The notes beneath the pieces were generated by a model. That model was not told the DNA's origin. It saw nothing but the letters and a program-made list of their open reading frames with translations, and searched no databases. Positions 1 to 5,537 of a stretch of 7,045 nt of DNA are shown here, one piece after another. The DNA comes from Weeksellaceae bacterium (lineage in GTDB: Bacteria; Bacteroidota; Bacteroidia; Flavobacteriales; Weeksellaceae). Where the stretch lies: the NCBI GenBank assembly GCA_022701475.1, contig JAKOOI010000052.1, positions 1 to 7,045 of the forward strand, given 5' to 3'. The translations under genes and the position numbers were made by a program. Within the stretch, counting starts at the first letter, position 1, and every line of letters begins with the position of its first letter.

Positions 1-893
1 GCGGAATCAAGGGTCTGGTCATTATAGTCGGCCAGTACCATCTTGAAGTGGTAAGCTACTCCCGGGGTTACATCGGCGGTTGCCGTCAGCGGGAGTACCC
101 TTCCGTTGTAATTGGTTTCAATGCTGGTGGTATTATAACCGCCGAAATACGTGGCATTCGTAGCCGGACAGCTGGTTGGAAATGCCGTTCCGTTGAACTG
201 ATTGGCCGGACGGATATTGGTCACACTTACCGGACCTGCCGTACCCGGAAGCACCGCTACATTGGTATAAGCACCTCCCGCAACCGGCCTGATCAGTAGA
301 GCAAAGGCATCGGAATAGCTGCAAGGGAAAGTTCCGGTATATTCTTCAGATGCAAACAGGTAATTGAACTTCACCTGGTTGGAATTGGGAACAAAATCAA
401 ACTCCAGTGCCACAGCATCACGCTGGCTGGAAAGATTGGTATTGGTAGCTGCCGCAAGATCGGCATCCCCGGTGCTGGATATGGTTCCCGCCAGGTTATC
501 CGTAATGGCCGAATTCCCTGCCTGTCTGGCATATCCTGTAGTCAGAACAATTCCGTTCGCAAAGGGGAAAGCGGTGGTTGCTTTGTTAAAATACCCCCAG
601 AACCGGTCGTTATTGGTAACCGCATGATTTGGAGTTACCGTTACATTCGTCACATTCGGGGCTCCGCAGCCTGACTGTCCGTTGATCAGAACCTGCTGGA
701 CCAGCTGCTGGATGCTGTAGGAAGATTCGGGATAAGAAGCGGCATTCACGTCAATAAAAGCATCGGCTTTCATACTGGCTGCCGTTAATTTCACTTTCCC
801 GTTGGTGCGGGAAGTATTCTGTGCCCACAAAGATCCCGAAACAAAAAGAAATACTAAAAAAAGATAGTAATTTTTTAATCTATAGTGTAACAT
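1..893 (-). CDS. Choice-of-anchor L domain secreted protein, C-terminally cut by window edge
   Basis: The reading frame is open from an ATG at 893 to the left edge (297 full codons, no stop). Residues 1-24 form a signal peptide (basic start, hydrophobic YLFLVFLFVSG core, cleavage likely after LWA before QNTS). The mature part carries the hallmarks of the choice-of-anchor L domain: LFASEEY at about 179-185, CSYSDAFALLI at 191-201, then VAVLPG, PVSVTNI, YNGRVLPLTA and GVAYHFKMVLADYNDQTLDS. In this family the domain sits near the N-terminus of large exported proteins, which in flavobacteria usually end in a type IX secretion sorting domain. That end lies outside the window. A surface or secreted adhesin-like role is inferred; no enzymatic motif is seen. 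A -7-like box lies just upstream. The previous minus-strand gene ends at a terminator, so this is probably its own transcription unit. Confidence 0.85.
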   Translation of the reverse strand, partial: MLHYRLKNYYLFLVFLFVSGSLWAQNTSRTNGKVKLTAASMKADAFIDVNAASYPESSYSIQQLVQQVLINGQSGCGAPNVTNVTVTPNHAVTNNDRFWGYFNKATTAFPFANGIVLTTGYARQAGNSAITDNLAGTISSTGDADLAAATNTNLSSQRDAVALEFDFVPNSNQVKFNYLFASEEYTGTFPCSYSDAFALLIRPVAGGAYTNVAVLPGTAGPVSVTNIRPANQFNGTAFPTSCPATNATYFGGYNTTSIETNYNGRVLPLTATADVTPGVAYHFKMVLADYNDQTLDS

Positions 894-909
894 TTTATTG
901 TTGTTTGTC

Positions 910-917
910 CAAAAGTA
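910..917 (-). promoter_or_regulatory. Bacteroidota -7 promoter box for the choice-of-anchor L gene
   Basis: On the minus strand this reads TACTTTTG, an exact match to the Bacteroidota -7 consensus TAnnTTTG, and it lies 16 nt before the ATG. A TTTG at 942-945 could be the -33 element, but the gap of 24 nt is slightly longer than usual. The predicted leader is only about a dozen bases and has no Shine-Dalgarno sequence. Confidence 0.45.
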
Positions 918-1020
918 CTAAATTCCGGATTAAAAACACCCCAAATACATATTATTTACATCAAAAAATTAATTTATTCATAAAAAATACAAATCACAGA
1001 TAATATATCCGGGCAAAATA

Positions 1021-1059
1021 AAAAGGCTGATAAAAATTTGTATTTTTTACCAGCCTTTT
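1021..1059 (-). terminator. Rho-independent terminator of the rnz operon
   Basis: The arms AAAAGGCTG (1021-1029) and CAGCCTTTT (1051-1059) pair. The AT-rich interior (TAAAAAT against ATTTTTTA) extends the stem after one mismatch. Read on the minus strand the hairpin is followed by TATTTTG, so the arm and tail give a U-rich run. It lies 38 nt past the stop codon of the DUF1003-like gene, the last gene of the three-gene operon, and separates it from the choice-of-anchor L gene. Confidence 0.8.
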
Positions 1060-1097
1060 ACAGTCACTGCACTGAAAATGTATCCCTTATGCAGGAA

Positions 1098-1628
1098 TTA
1101 TTCTTTCTTAAGCTCTTCGATCTTGTTCTGGAGCTCTTCAATCATATCTTTCAACGCTTTGATTTCATTTTTATTGGAACTGACATTGCTTTTCAGCATC
1201 ACGTTTTTTGCCCGCTCACTGTGGTCTTCATCATCTTCCTCTTCATTGATTTCTTCAATATCTTCCTGGATGTCTTCAATATCCTCATTGATCTCCTCAA
1301 TATCTTCACTGATTTCCTCAATATCCTCGCTTATTTCTTCGATGTCTTCCTGAATGTCTTCGATATCCTCCTGGATGTCTTCAATCTTTTCATGGCTTTT
1401 GTTGACTGACATCTGAATAAAAATGGCAAGGTAGATCGCTTCCAGGGATACCACAGTAGTCAGAATCAGCAGCATTTTATCAAACTCTACCAGGTGAAGC
1501 ACCGGCAGCAGAAAGGAAATGATAAAGAACAGGGTATGCGCAATCAGGGAAGGGATAGAGCCGATCCACCAGGTAATACCATTGGCAATCCGTTCCAGTA
1601 CTTCTGTTTTTTCTTCATATTTCTTCAT
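1098..1628 (-). CDS. DUF1003-like two-helix membrane protein with acidic heptad-repeat coiled coil
   Basis: This is a 176-residue protein. Residues 10-80 contain two predicted membrane helices (about 27-46 and 52-71). The second ends in SLEAIYLAIFIQMSVNKS, which resembles the SLEAIxLxxFVxxSQNR signature of DUF1003 proteins; the function of that family is unknown. Residues 82-130 are seven back-to-back heptads of the form I-E-(D/E)-I-(Q/S/N)-E-D, with isoleucine at both core positions, followed by an acidic stretch (EEEDDEDHSE). A second, mixed-charge coiled coil occupies about 153-176, with I at 156, 163 and 170 and L at 159, 166 and 173. The start ATG lies 12 nt after the stop of the TIGR02757 gene, so it is the third gene of the rnz operon, and a terminator follows. 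The DUF1003 assignment comes from motif memory and is moderate. The low-affinity iron permease family has a similar two-helix layout and is the main alternative. Confidence 0.7.
   Translation of the reverse strand: MKKYEEKTEVLERIANGITWWIGSIPSLIAHTLFFIISFLLPVLHLVEFDKMLLILTTVVSLEAIYLAIFIQMSVNKSHEKIEDIQEDIEDIQEDIEEISEDIEEISEDIEEINEDIEDIQEDIEEINEEEDDEDHSERAKNVMLKSNVSSNKNEIKALKDMIEELQNKIEELKKE
1239..1385. repeat. 21-bp tandem repeat, seven units, coding for acidic heptads
   Basis: Seven consecutive 21-bp units lie inside the DUF1003-like gene and encode IEDIQED, IEDIQED, IEEISED, IEEISED, IEEINED, IEDIQED and IEEINEE. The units differ from each other at many third positions while the peptide pattern is kept. 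The array is therefore not a very recent slippage product and the protein pattern appears to be maintained. Confidence 0.85.
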
Positions 1629-1640
1629 GGTATTCTCTTT

Positions 1641-2411
1641 TTAAAGCAATTCTCTGGTTACGCCCAGCCCGAACAGGGCAAAATCATATTTTGCAGGATC
1701 CGAATCATCGAATTTCCTGATGATAAGATCCAGCTCTTCCACCGTCTTCCAGTCGTTCTGGGTCCTTGAAATCAGTCCCAGCTTACGGGAAATATTTCCG
1801 GTATGAACGTCCAGCGGAATGGAAAGATATTTCGGGTCTATCCTGTCCCAGATTCCAAAATCCACGCCACGGCGGTCTTTGCGCACCATCCAGCGGAGAA
1901 ACATCATGATCCTTTTGGTGGATGAGTTTTTATAAGGTGAACTTATATGCTTATGGCTGCGGTGTTTGTCCGGCTCCAGGAACCGGCTCCTGAAACGTTC
2001 TGCGGAATGCATAAAGTTTGATTCCTCGTCCTGAAGGAGAAAAAGATCTTCCAGGCTTTCGTGTTCTGTATAAATTCGGCGGAACTGCCTGATGAAATAT
2101 ACAAAATCTTCCCCGTTAAACGTCCTATGAATACTGTTTCCCTGGATCTCCTGCAGTTCTTTACCGGAATGGTTCATTATAAAATCATAAGGGGCATTGC
2201 CCATCATATCCAGCATTTTATCCGCCGACCTGATAATGGCTTTCCTGTTTCCCCAGGAAATAGTAGCCGCTAAAAAGCCCGCAATCTCAACATCCTGCCT
2301 TAGTGAAAAGCGGTGGGGAATCTGGATTGGGTCATCCCCGATAAAATCGGGCCGGTTGTACAGGTCTGCTTTTTCATCCAGGAATACCTTCAGTTCTTCA
2401 AACTTCAGCAT
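1641..2411 (-). CDS. TIGR02757 family protein (DUF2400)
   Basis: This 256-residue protein has the features I associate with the TIGR02757 family, which is common in Bacteroidota and has no established biochemical role. Recognisable segments are the N-terminal ADLYNRPDFIGDDPIQIPHRF, then DVEIAGFLAATISWGNRKAII (about 40-60), and the C-terminal block STKRIMMFLRWMVRKDRRGVDFGIWDRI, LSIPLDVHTGNISRKLGL and DPAKYDFALFGLG. The PLDVHTG segment followed by a helical region resembles the HhH-type DNA glycosylase fold, but I see no convincing helix-hairpin-helix-GPD motif, so that link is only a suggestion. No signal peptide or membrane segment is present, so it should be cytoplasmic. It starts 4 nt after the ribonuclease Z stop and ends 12 nt before the next gene, which implies co-transcription. 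Length is as expected for a complete gene. Confidence 0.85.
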   Translation of the reverse strand: MLKFEELKVFLDEKADLYNRPDFIGDDPIQIPHRFSLRQDVEIAGFLAATISWGNRKAIIRSADKMLDMMGNAPYDFIMNHSGKELQEIQGNSIHRTFNGEDFVYFIRQFRRIYTEHESLEDLFLLQDEESNFMHSAERFRSRFLEPDKHRSHKHISSPYKNSSTKRIMMFLRWMVRKDRRGVDFGIWDRIDPKYLSIPLDVHTGNISRKLGLISRTQNDWKTVEELDLIIRKFDDSDPAKYDFALFGLGVTRELL

Positions 2412-2415
2412 GCTC

Positions 2416-3330
2416 CTAAATTTTTACCGGTTCCAGGGCTTTGGGCAAGAAAGTATTGGGAAAAACAGTCCTCGCTTCGTCTGTAAATACCGTAAGATCC
2501 GAGTATCGGTTGGAAAAATGCCCCAGGATAAGCTTCCCGACCTCTGCTTTCCGGGCGATGGTAGCCGCTTCCAGAGCCGTTGTGTGCCCGGTATAGTCTG
2601 CCATCTCCTTCAGATCATGAAGAAAAGTGGATTCATGATACAGCACATCGACATTTTTGATAACCGGGATTACATTTTCCAGATAGCGGGTATCACTGCA
2701 GAAGGCATAGGAAACGGAAGGTGCCGGCTCAATGGTGAGCTTTTCGTTCTTCAGTACGTATCCGTCACTCAGTACAACATCTTTTCCGGCCTTGATGTTA
2801 TGGTAATCACAGGTCTCTATTTCGCTGTATTTGGCAATTTCCTTCATATTGAGATGCCTGTCCTTCGGTTTTTCTTTAAATAAATAACCGTTGCAGTAAA
2901 TCCTGTGATCCAGAGGAATGGTGTACACTTCCACCCTGCTGTCCTCGTATATTTTTTCGGAAATATCTTTGTCCAGCTCATGGTATACCACTTCAAACCC
3001 GCGGTGGGTTTCCGTAATGGTAAAGATGGTCTCCAGCATATTTTTAATTCCTTTCGGACCGTATACATGCAGCGGGGTTTCGCGTCCCAGCAGCCTGAAG
3101 GAAGCGATGAGCCCGGGCAATCCGAAACAGTGGTCGCCGTGAAGATGGGAAATAAAAATATGGTTGATTTTCGAAAACTTTGCCTTTGCTTTTCTCAGCT
3201 GCACCTGCGTGCCTTCCCCGCAGTCGATCAGAAAAGACCGTTCTTCCATTTCCAGGAACTGGGCGGTAGGCGAAGAATTAATGGTGGGGATTGCCGAATT
3301 GAACCCTAATATCGTTAAATACGTACTCAA
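2416..3330 (-). CDS. rnz: Ribonuclease Z (tRNA 3' endonuclease)
   Basis: This 304-residue metallo-beta-lactamase-fold endonuclease removes the 3' trailer from tRNA precursors in the cytoplasm. All metal-ligand motifs are visible: SHLHGDH (H62, H64, D66, H67), PLDHR (H142), CSDTRY (D213), YHEST (H232), GHT (H249) and GHFSNRY (H271). The N-terminal LTILGFNSAIPT...SFLIDCGEGTQVQLRKAKAKFSKINHIFISH is typical of the short bacterial RNase Z. The residue 150-205 region would carry the exosite arm. Length matches the family. The start codon is TTG (3330-3328). No in-frame ATG lies upstream before the TAA at 3342-3340, and the family alignment starts right at STYLTILG. It is the first gene of an operon with the TIGR02757 gene (4 nt gap) and the DUF1003-like gene. 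Confidence 0.95.
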   Translation of the reverse strand: MSTYLTILGFNSAIPTINSSPTAQFLEMEERSFLIDCGEGTQVQLRKAKAKFSKINHIFISHLHGDHCFGLPGLIASFRLLGRETPLHVYGPKGIKNMLETIFTITETHRGFEVVYHELDKDISEKIYEDSRVEVYTIPLDHRIYCNGYLFKEKPKDRHLNMKEIAKYSEIETCDYHNIKAGKDVVLSDGYVLKNEKLTIEPAPSVSYAFCSDTRYLENVIPVIKNVDVLYHESTFLHDLKEMADYTGHTTALEAATIARKAEVGKLILGHFSNRYSDLTVFTDEARTVFPNTFLPKALEPVKI

Positions 3331-3351
3331 ATCTATAATTTAATGGTCATA

Positions 3352-3359
3352 CAAATGTA
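3352..3359 (-). promoter_or_regulatory. Bacteroidota -7 promoter box for the rnz operon
   Basis: On the minus strand it reads TACATTTG, a perfect match to TAnnTTTG, 21 nt before the TTG start of rnz. No good -33 TTG is seen at the usual spacing, so strength is uncertain. Its position implies a short leader without a Shine-Dalgarno sequence. Confidence 0.45.
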
Positions 3360-3440
3360 CGACAGATTTTTAACTTAATAGCTTCCGTTAACCACATATA
3401 CAGATTGAGTTAATAATTGATAAACAGATAACAGGCTAAT

Positions 3441-3775
3441 TTATTTTCTCTGATGATTTTTCAATGTCAATGTAGAATTCAGTTGATTATTCTTTTTCAG
3501 AAAATGTAAGATTTTTTCTACGGTACCCTCATCTGTTACAATAATAAGGGCTTTGTTACCATCTTTTATTTCTGCAGGATTCTCTTCATGATATAAGTCT
3601 GAAATATTCACCTTAAAAAAGCAGCTATTTTGGGAATATAAGTACCTTTTATCTCAGTAATTCCTTCTTCCCATTTAGTATAAGTCCGGCGATCTATTTT
3701 CAGATAATCCGATATCTCCTGTTGTGTCGTACCTGAGCTAATTCTTAATTTCCTGAGTGTATTTCCTAAATTCAT
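3441..3775 (-). pseudogene. XRE-family helix-turn-helix regulator, split by a -1 frameshift at a slippery heptamer
   Basis: From ATG 3775 the frame encodes a classic XRE-type DNA-binding domain: LGNTLRKLRISSGTTQQEISDYLKIDRRTYTKWEEG...PKIAAF. TTQQEISDYLKI is the first HTH helix pair and DRRTYTKWEEG the recognition helix. This frame stops at a TGA (3610-3608) after 55 residues. One base back, the -1 frame continues the expected fold without a break: AAFFKVNISDLYHEENPAEIK... to a TAA at 3441, giving a 111-residue protein. The break falls exactly on T TTT TTA (3620-3614), so it could be a lost T, a sequencing error or programmed -1 frameshifting. The 55-residue form would lack the last HTH-domain helix. 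It is divergent from the Cys-rich peptide gene, so it is the obvious candidate regulator of that cassette. The tail after residue 65 matches nothing I recognise. Confidence 0.75.
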
Positions 3776-3792
3776 CGTATTTGGTTTTATGA

Positions 3793-3819
3793 CAAAAATA
3801 ATATTTATTTCAATGTCAA
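3793..3819 (-). promoter_or_regulatory. Candidate promoter of the XRE regulator gene
   Basis: On the minus strand TATTTTTG (3800-3793) matches the TAnnTTTG -7 box, and a TTG at 3819-3817 lies 16 nt upstream as a possible -33 element. The -7 box ends 17 nt before the ATG at 3775. The -33 element falls on the edge of a near-palindrome (3817-3840), which would suit autoregulation by the encoded repressor. Confidence 0.4.
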
Positions 3820-3840
3820 TATTTAATTGGTAAATAATTG
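3817..3840. promoter_or_regulatory. Near-palindrome between divergent genes, possible XRE operator
   Basis: The arms CAATATTTA (3817-3825) and TAAATAATTG (3831-3840) are inverted copies differing by one inserted base, separated by ATTGG. The site lies in the divergent spacer between the XRE gene and the Cys-rich peptide gene and overlaps the putative -33 element of the regulator. Dyads of this kind are typical XRE targets, but the sequence is very AT-rich and chance symmetry is possible. Confidence 0.3.
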
Positions 3841-3887
3841 TCAGGAAAAAGATACATTTTTGTACTGGGTATGTAGAGATTCACCAA

Positions 3888-3895
3888 TACATTTG
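3888..3895 (+). promoter_or_regulatory. Bacteroidota -7 promoter box for the Cys-rich peptide cassette
   Basis: TACATTTG matches TAnnTTTG exactly. A TTTG at 3859-3862 lies 25 nt upstream, somewhat far for a -33 element. The ATG of the peptide gene is 82 nt downstream, leaving a leader of roughly 75 nt that is unusually long compared with the other genes here and contains no Shine-Dalgarno sequence near the start. Confidence 0.4.
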
Positions 3896-3977
3896 TAAAA
3901 CTATAAAGATATAGTGGTCGGAAAACTGAAACAGCGACATTAAATCTGAAAGTAGGATCAGTAAAAAAGTACATTAA

Positions 3978-4187
3978 ATGAAAAAAATTCTTGAAAAAAA
4001 GACAACGCTTCTTTTATCTTTTGGAGTATTGCTGATGTCAGTACAATTTTTAAAAGCTGAAGAAACAGACAGAAGGGCTCAACAATGCCATTGCTGGAAA
4101 TTTTTAGGAATTGTAGAGCACTGTAATGCAGCTTGTGGGGATGGCGATTTATCAAACGGAGAAGCATCATGGACCTGGTTTCCTTAA
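3978..4187 (+). CDS. Small exported Cys-rich peptide of unknown family
   Basis: This 69-residue protein has a basic N-terminus (MKKILEKK), a hydrophobic stretch at about 10-24 (LLLSFGVLLMSVQFL) and a probable signal-peptidase site near KAEE (26-29). The mature part would be about 42 residues, with four cysteines at 37, 39, 49 and 53 in a C-x-C-x9-C-x3-C pattern and an aromatic C-terminus (SWTWFP). No cysteine lies in the signal region, so the pattern suggests disulfides or a bound metal outside the cytoplasm. I do not recognise the family. The layout of leader plus short Cys-containing mature peptide recalls secreted Bacteroidota peptides such as the NVEALA group, but that signature is absent. 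It is the first gene of a cassette with an exported protein and a membrane-anchored thioredoxin-fold protein, and it is divergent from an XRE regulator. A hairpin follows the stop, which would favour making more of this peptide than of the genes downstream. Confidence 0.7.
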   Translation: MKKILEKKTTLLLSFGVLLMSVQFLKAEETDRRAQQCHCWKFLGIVEHCNAACGDGDLSNGEASWTWFP

Positions 4188-4194
4188 GACGTAT

Positions 4195-4219
4195 TTCTCT
4201 GCCCTTTACGGGCAGAGAA
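4195..4219 (+). terminator. Hairpin after the peptide gene, leaky terminator or attenuator
   Basis: A perfect 10-bp stem, TTCTCTGCCC (4195-4204) and GGGCAGAGAA (4210-4219), with a 5-nt loop TTTAC lies 7 nt past the peptide stop codon. It is followed by TTTATATATATATA rather than a clean U run, so termination is probably partial. No promoter is seen before the next gene at 4246, which suggests readthrough supplies it. Confidence 0.6.
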
Positions 4220-4245
4220 TTTATATATATATAAATAAATGAAAA

Positions 4246-5037
4246 ATGGTAAAGAACATCTTACTTATTATTTTTTTCATCTTTTTTTCAAAGGCGGTTG
4301 CTCAAGATAAAGAACTGCTTATCGATACGGTTTTCATAAAATCTTTTTCCAATGAAAAAATTATTAATACAATAAAAGAATCAAAAAAACAATATAAAAA
4401 ATATTTTACCGATTCCGGAGTTTATACAGCAGAACTTTCTCTTACGGCAGATCATGAAACCGTATCTGACTTTACCTCTTCTCACTTTACATTTGAAGAG
4501 CTGAAAAAAAAGAAATACCGGAAAAATACGCGGCAATCATTTTATAAGGATGTAAAAATTTTCGAATTTAATCCTGAACTTTCAGATAATACACTTCATC
4601 ATCTCTATCATTTTCCTGATTTTAATTATCTGAATTACTTTAAAGATTATAAATACAAGATGAGAGAAGTAGATGACGTACTACAGATTACCTGTTATTC
4701 TAAAAGCACCAATCTTAAAGCAGTGATTATTTTAGATAAGAGGACACTTTTGCCAAAAGCCATTTATAAAAATTCTGTTGCTCCTACTTATAATGTAAGC
4801 CAGACCTACAGTAATATGATTAAAGATACAGATTCAGAAACAACGTATGATCTTGTCAAAGACGAGGCAACTATACTCTATCACGTCGAAAACAATACAA
4901 TCACTATAGCTGAAATACACGCAGATCTTATAATGGATCATTACAGAATTCAGAGAAACAATAAAAAAGGTAATCTTGTATTCAGTAAGGAATTAAAAAA
5001 TGTTGTCTCAAAAATAAGGATAAAAAATAATGATTAA
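4246..5037 (+). CDS. Exported protein of unknown function in Cys-peptide cassette
   Basis: This 263-residue, lysine-rich protein begins with a clear signal peptide (MVKNILLIIFFIFFSKAVA, cleavage before QDKE at about residue 20). There is no lipobox and no further membrane helix, so it should be periplasmic or secreted. The middle (about 140-185) has alternating strands around DDVLQITCYSKSTNLKAVIILDKRTLLPKAIYKN. This resembles the beta-rich segment of exported Bacteroidota proteins in which a strand pair is followed by an 'I.ID..T..P' turn, but I cannot assign a family. C150 is the only cysteine and there are no catalytic motifs. The start is the ATG at 4246, because it gives a perfect signal peptide; an out-of-frame ATG lies 7 nt upstream. 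The last 8 nt overlap the thioredoxin-like gene, which implies translational coupling and a shared process. GC content is visibly low. Confidence 0.75.
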   Translation: MVKNILLIIFFIFFSKAVAQDKELLIDTVFIKSFSNEKIINTIKESKKQYKKYFTDSGVYTAELSLTADHETVSDFTSSHFTFEELKKKKYRKNTRQSFYKDVKIFEFNPELSDNTLHHLYHFPDFNYLNYFKDYKYKMREVDDVLQITCYSKSTNLKAVIILDKRTLLPKAIYKNSVAPTYNVSQTYSNMIKDTDSETTYDLVKDEATILYHVENNTITIAEIHADLIMDHYRIQRNNKKGNLVFSKELKNVVSKIRIKNND

Positions 5038-5488
5038 ATATATCAATATCATCTTTATTGTAACAGCTTTATTTTTGACAGGTTTTATATTTTACAATAC
5101 ATTTTTCAGATATACTGAAAATATTCCTGTCTTCACTTACACTGAAATAGACAACAGCCAACCTTTTTCTGATCATGATATTCAAAAGAATAAAGAAACC
5201 GTCATTATTTACGTTTCTACCCGCTGTGGCAGTTGTGAAAACATAATTCAATCGGTAAGCAAAAACTTTGATCACAACAGGAACTGTATTATTATTACTT
5301 CCGAAAAGAATATACAGGAATCAAAATCCTTTTTTAAAAAATTTTCATTAGATCAAGAAATCATCGTACTCAATGATCACGACAATCGTTTCACAAAAGA
5401 TTTCCAACTGGGAGTTTCAGTAACATATCCTACGGTTTTTTTCTTTGATAAGAATAGCAGATTAATTAAAGTTTCTCATCATTTATGA
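5030..5488 (+). CDS. Membrane-anchored thioredoxin-fold protein with CGSC active site
   Basis: This 152-residue protein has an N-terminal membrane anchor at about 5-25 (INIIFIVTALFLTGFIFYN), then a thioredoxin-like domain. The first strand is TVIIYVSTRC, the active site is C66-G-S-C69, and a likely cis-proline lies at P134 in VTYPTVFFFD, followed by the closing strand with KNSRLIKV. The two cysteines imply thiol-disulfide exchange, and the anchor with few N-terminal residues places the domain on the periplasmic side. This resembles the TlpA/redoxin style of small Bacteroidota oxidoreductases, but the domain is short. Whether it oxidises, reduces or isomerises cannot be read from sequence. It starts 8 nt inside the preceding gene (ATGATTAA overlap), so the two are almost certainly co-translated. 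The only obvious Cys-rich partner nearby is the 69-residue exported peptide two genes upstream. A long perfect inverted repeat begins within its stop codon. Confidence 0.8.
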   Translation: MIKYINIIFIVTALFLTGFIFYNTFFRYTENIPVFTYTEIDNSQPFSDHDIQKNKETVIIYVSTRCGSCENIIQSVSKNFDHNRNCIIITSEKNIQESKSFFKKFSLDQEIIVLNDHDNRFTKDFQLGVSVTYPTVFFFDKNSRLIKVSHHL

Positions 5489-5537
5489 AGATTACAGTAC
5501 GATATAATACCGGTAACTATATCGTACTGTAATCTTC
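5487..5537. terminator. Perfect 20-bp inverted repeat between convergent genes, probable bidirectional terminator
   Basis: Arms 5487-5506 and 5518-5537 are perfect reverse complements (20 bp) around an 11-nt loop that contains the palindrome TACCGGTA. The left arm starts inside the TGA of the thioredoxin-like gene, and the right arm lies 9 nt from the stop of rdgB. On the plus strand it is followed by nine A residues (5538-5546). A canonical U tail is therefore missing downstream of the hairpin in both directions, as the T run on the minus strand comes before the stem. Termination is inferred from its position. Confidence 0.6.

Noticed and set aside
48..627. Plus-strand frames opposite the choice-of-anchor L gene
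   Set aside because: The minus strand is open throughout from a signal peptide and contains the conserved domain; the plus frames are shadows.
1239..1385. Regular short repeats as a CRISPR array
   Set aside because: The 21-bp units are directly adjacent with no unique spacers, are in frame and encode heptads, and no cas gene is present.
1038..1409. Plus-strand open frames with Phe/Ile/Leu-rich or Ser-rich repeats
   Set aside because: They are antisense shadows of the acidic heptad repeat in the minus-strand DUF1003-like gene, which has a membrane domain, coherent spacing and a terminator.
2061..3309. Several open frames on the plus strand, and one on the minus strand in another frame, across rnz and the TIGR02757 gene
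   Set aside because: They lie over two well-supported conserved proteins and show no domain, signal peptide or start context of their own.
3958..4170. 70-codon minus-strand frame opposite the Cys-rich peptide gene
   Set aside because: The plus-strand frame has a signal peptide, a patterned set of cysteines, a following hairpin and co-directional neighbours. The minus frame has none of these.
3978..4187. Assignment of the Cys-rich peptide to the NVEALA family
   Set aside because: The NVEALA processing signature near the cleavage site is absent; only the general layout is similar.
4239..4310. Out-of-frame ATG 7 nt before the 263-residue gene, opening a 23-codon frame
   Set aside because: ATG in an A-rich leader is common. 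The product has no sensible features, while the ATG at 4246 gives a clean signal peptide.
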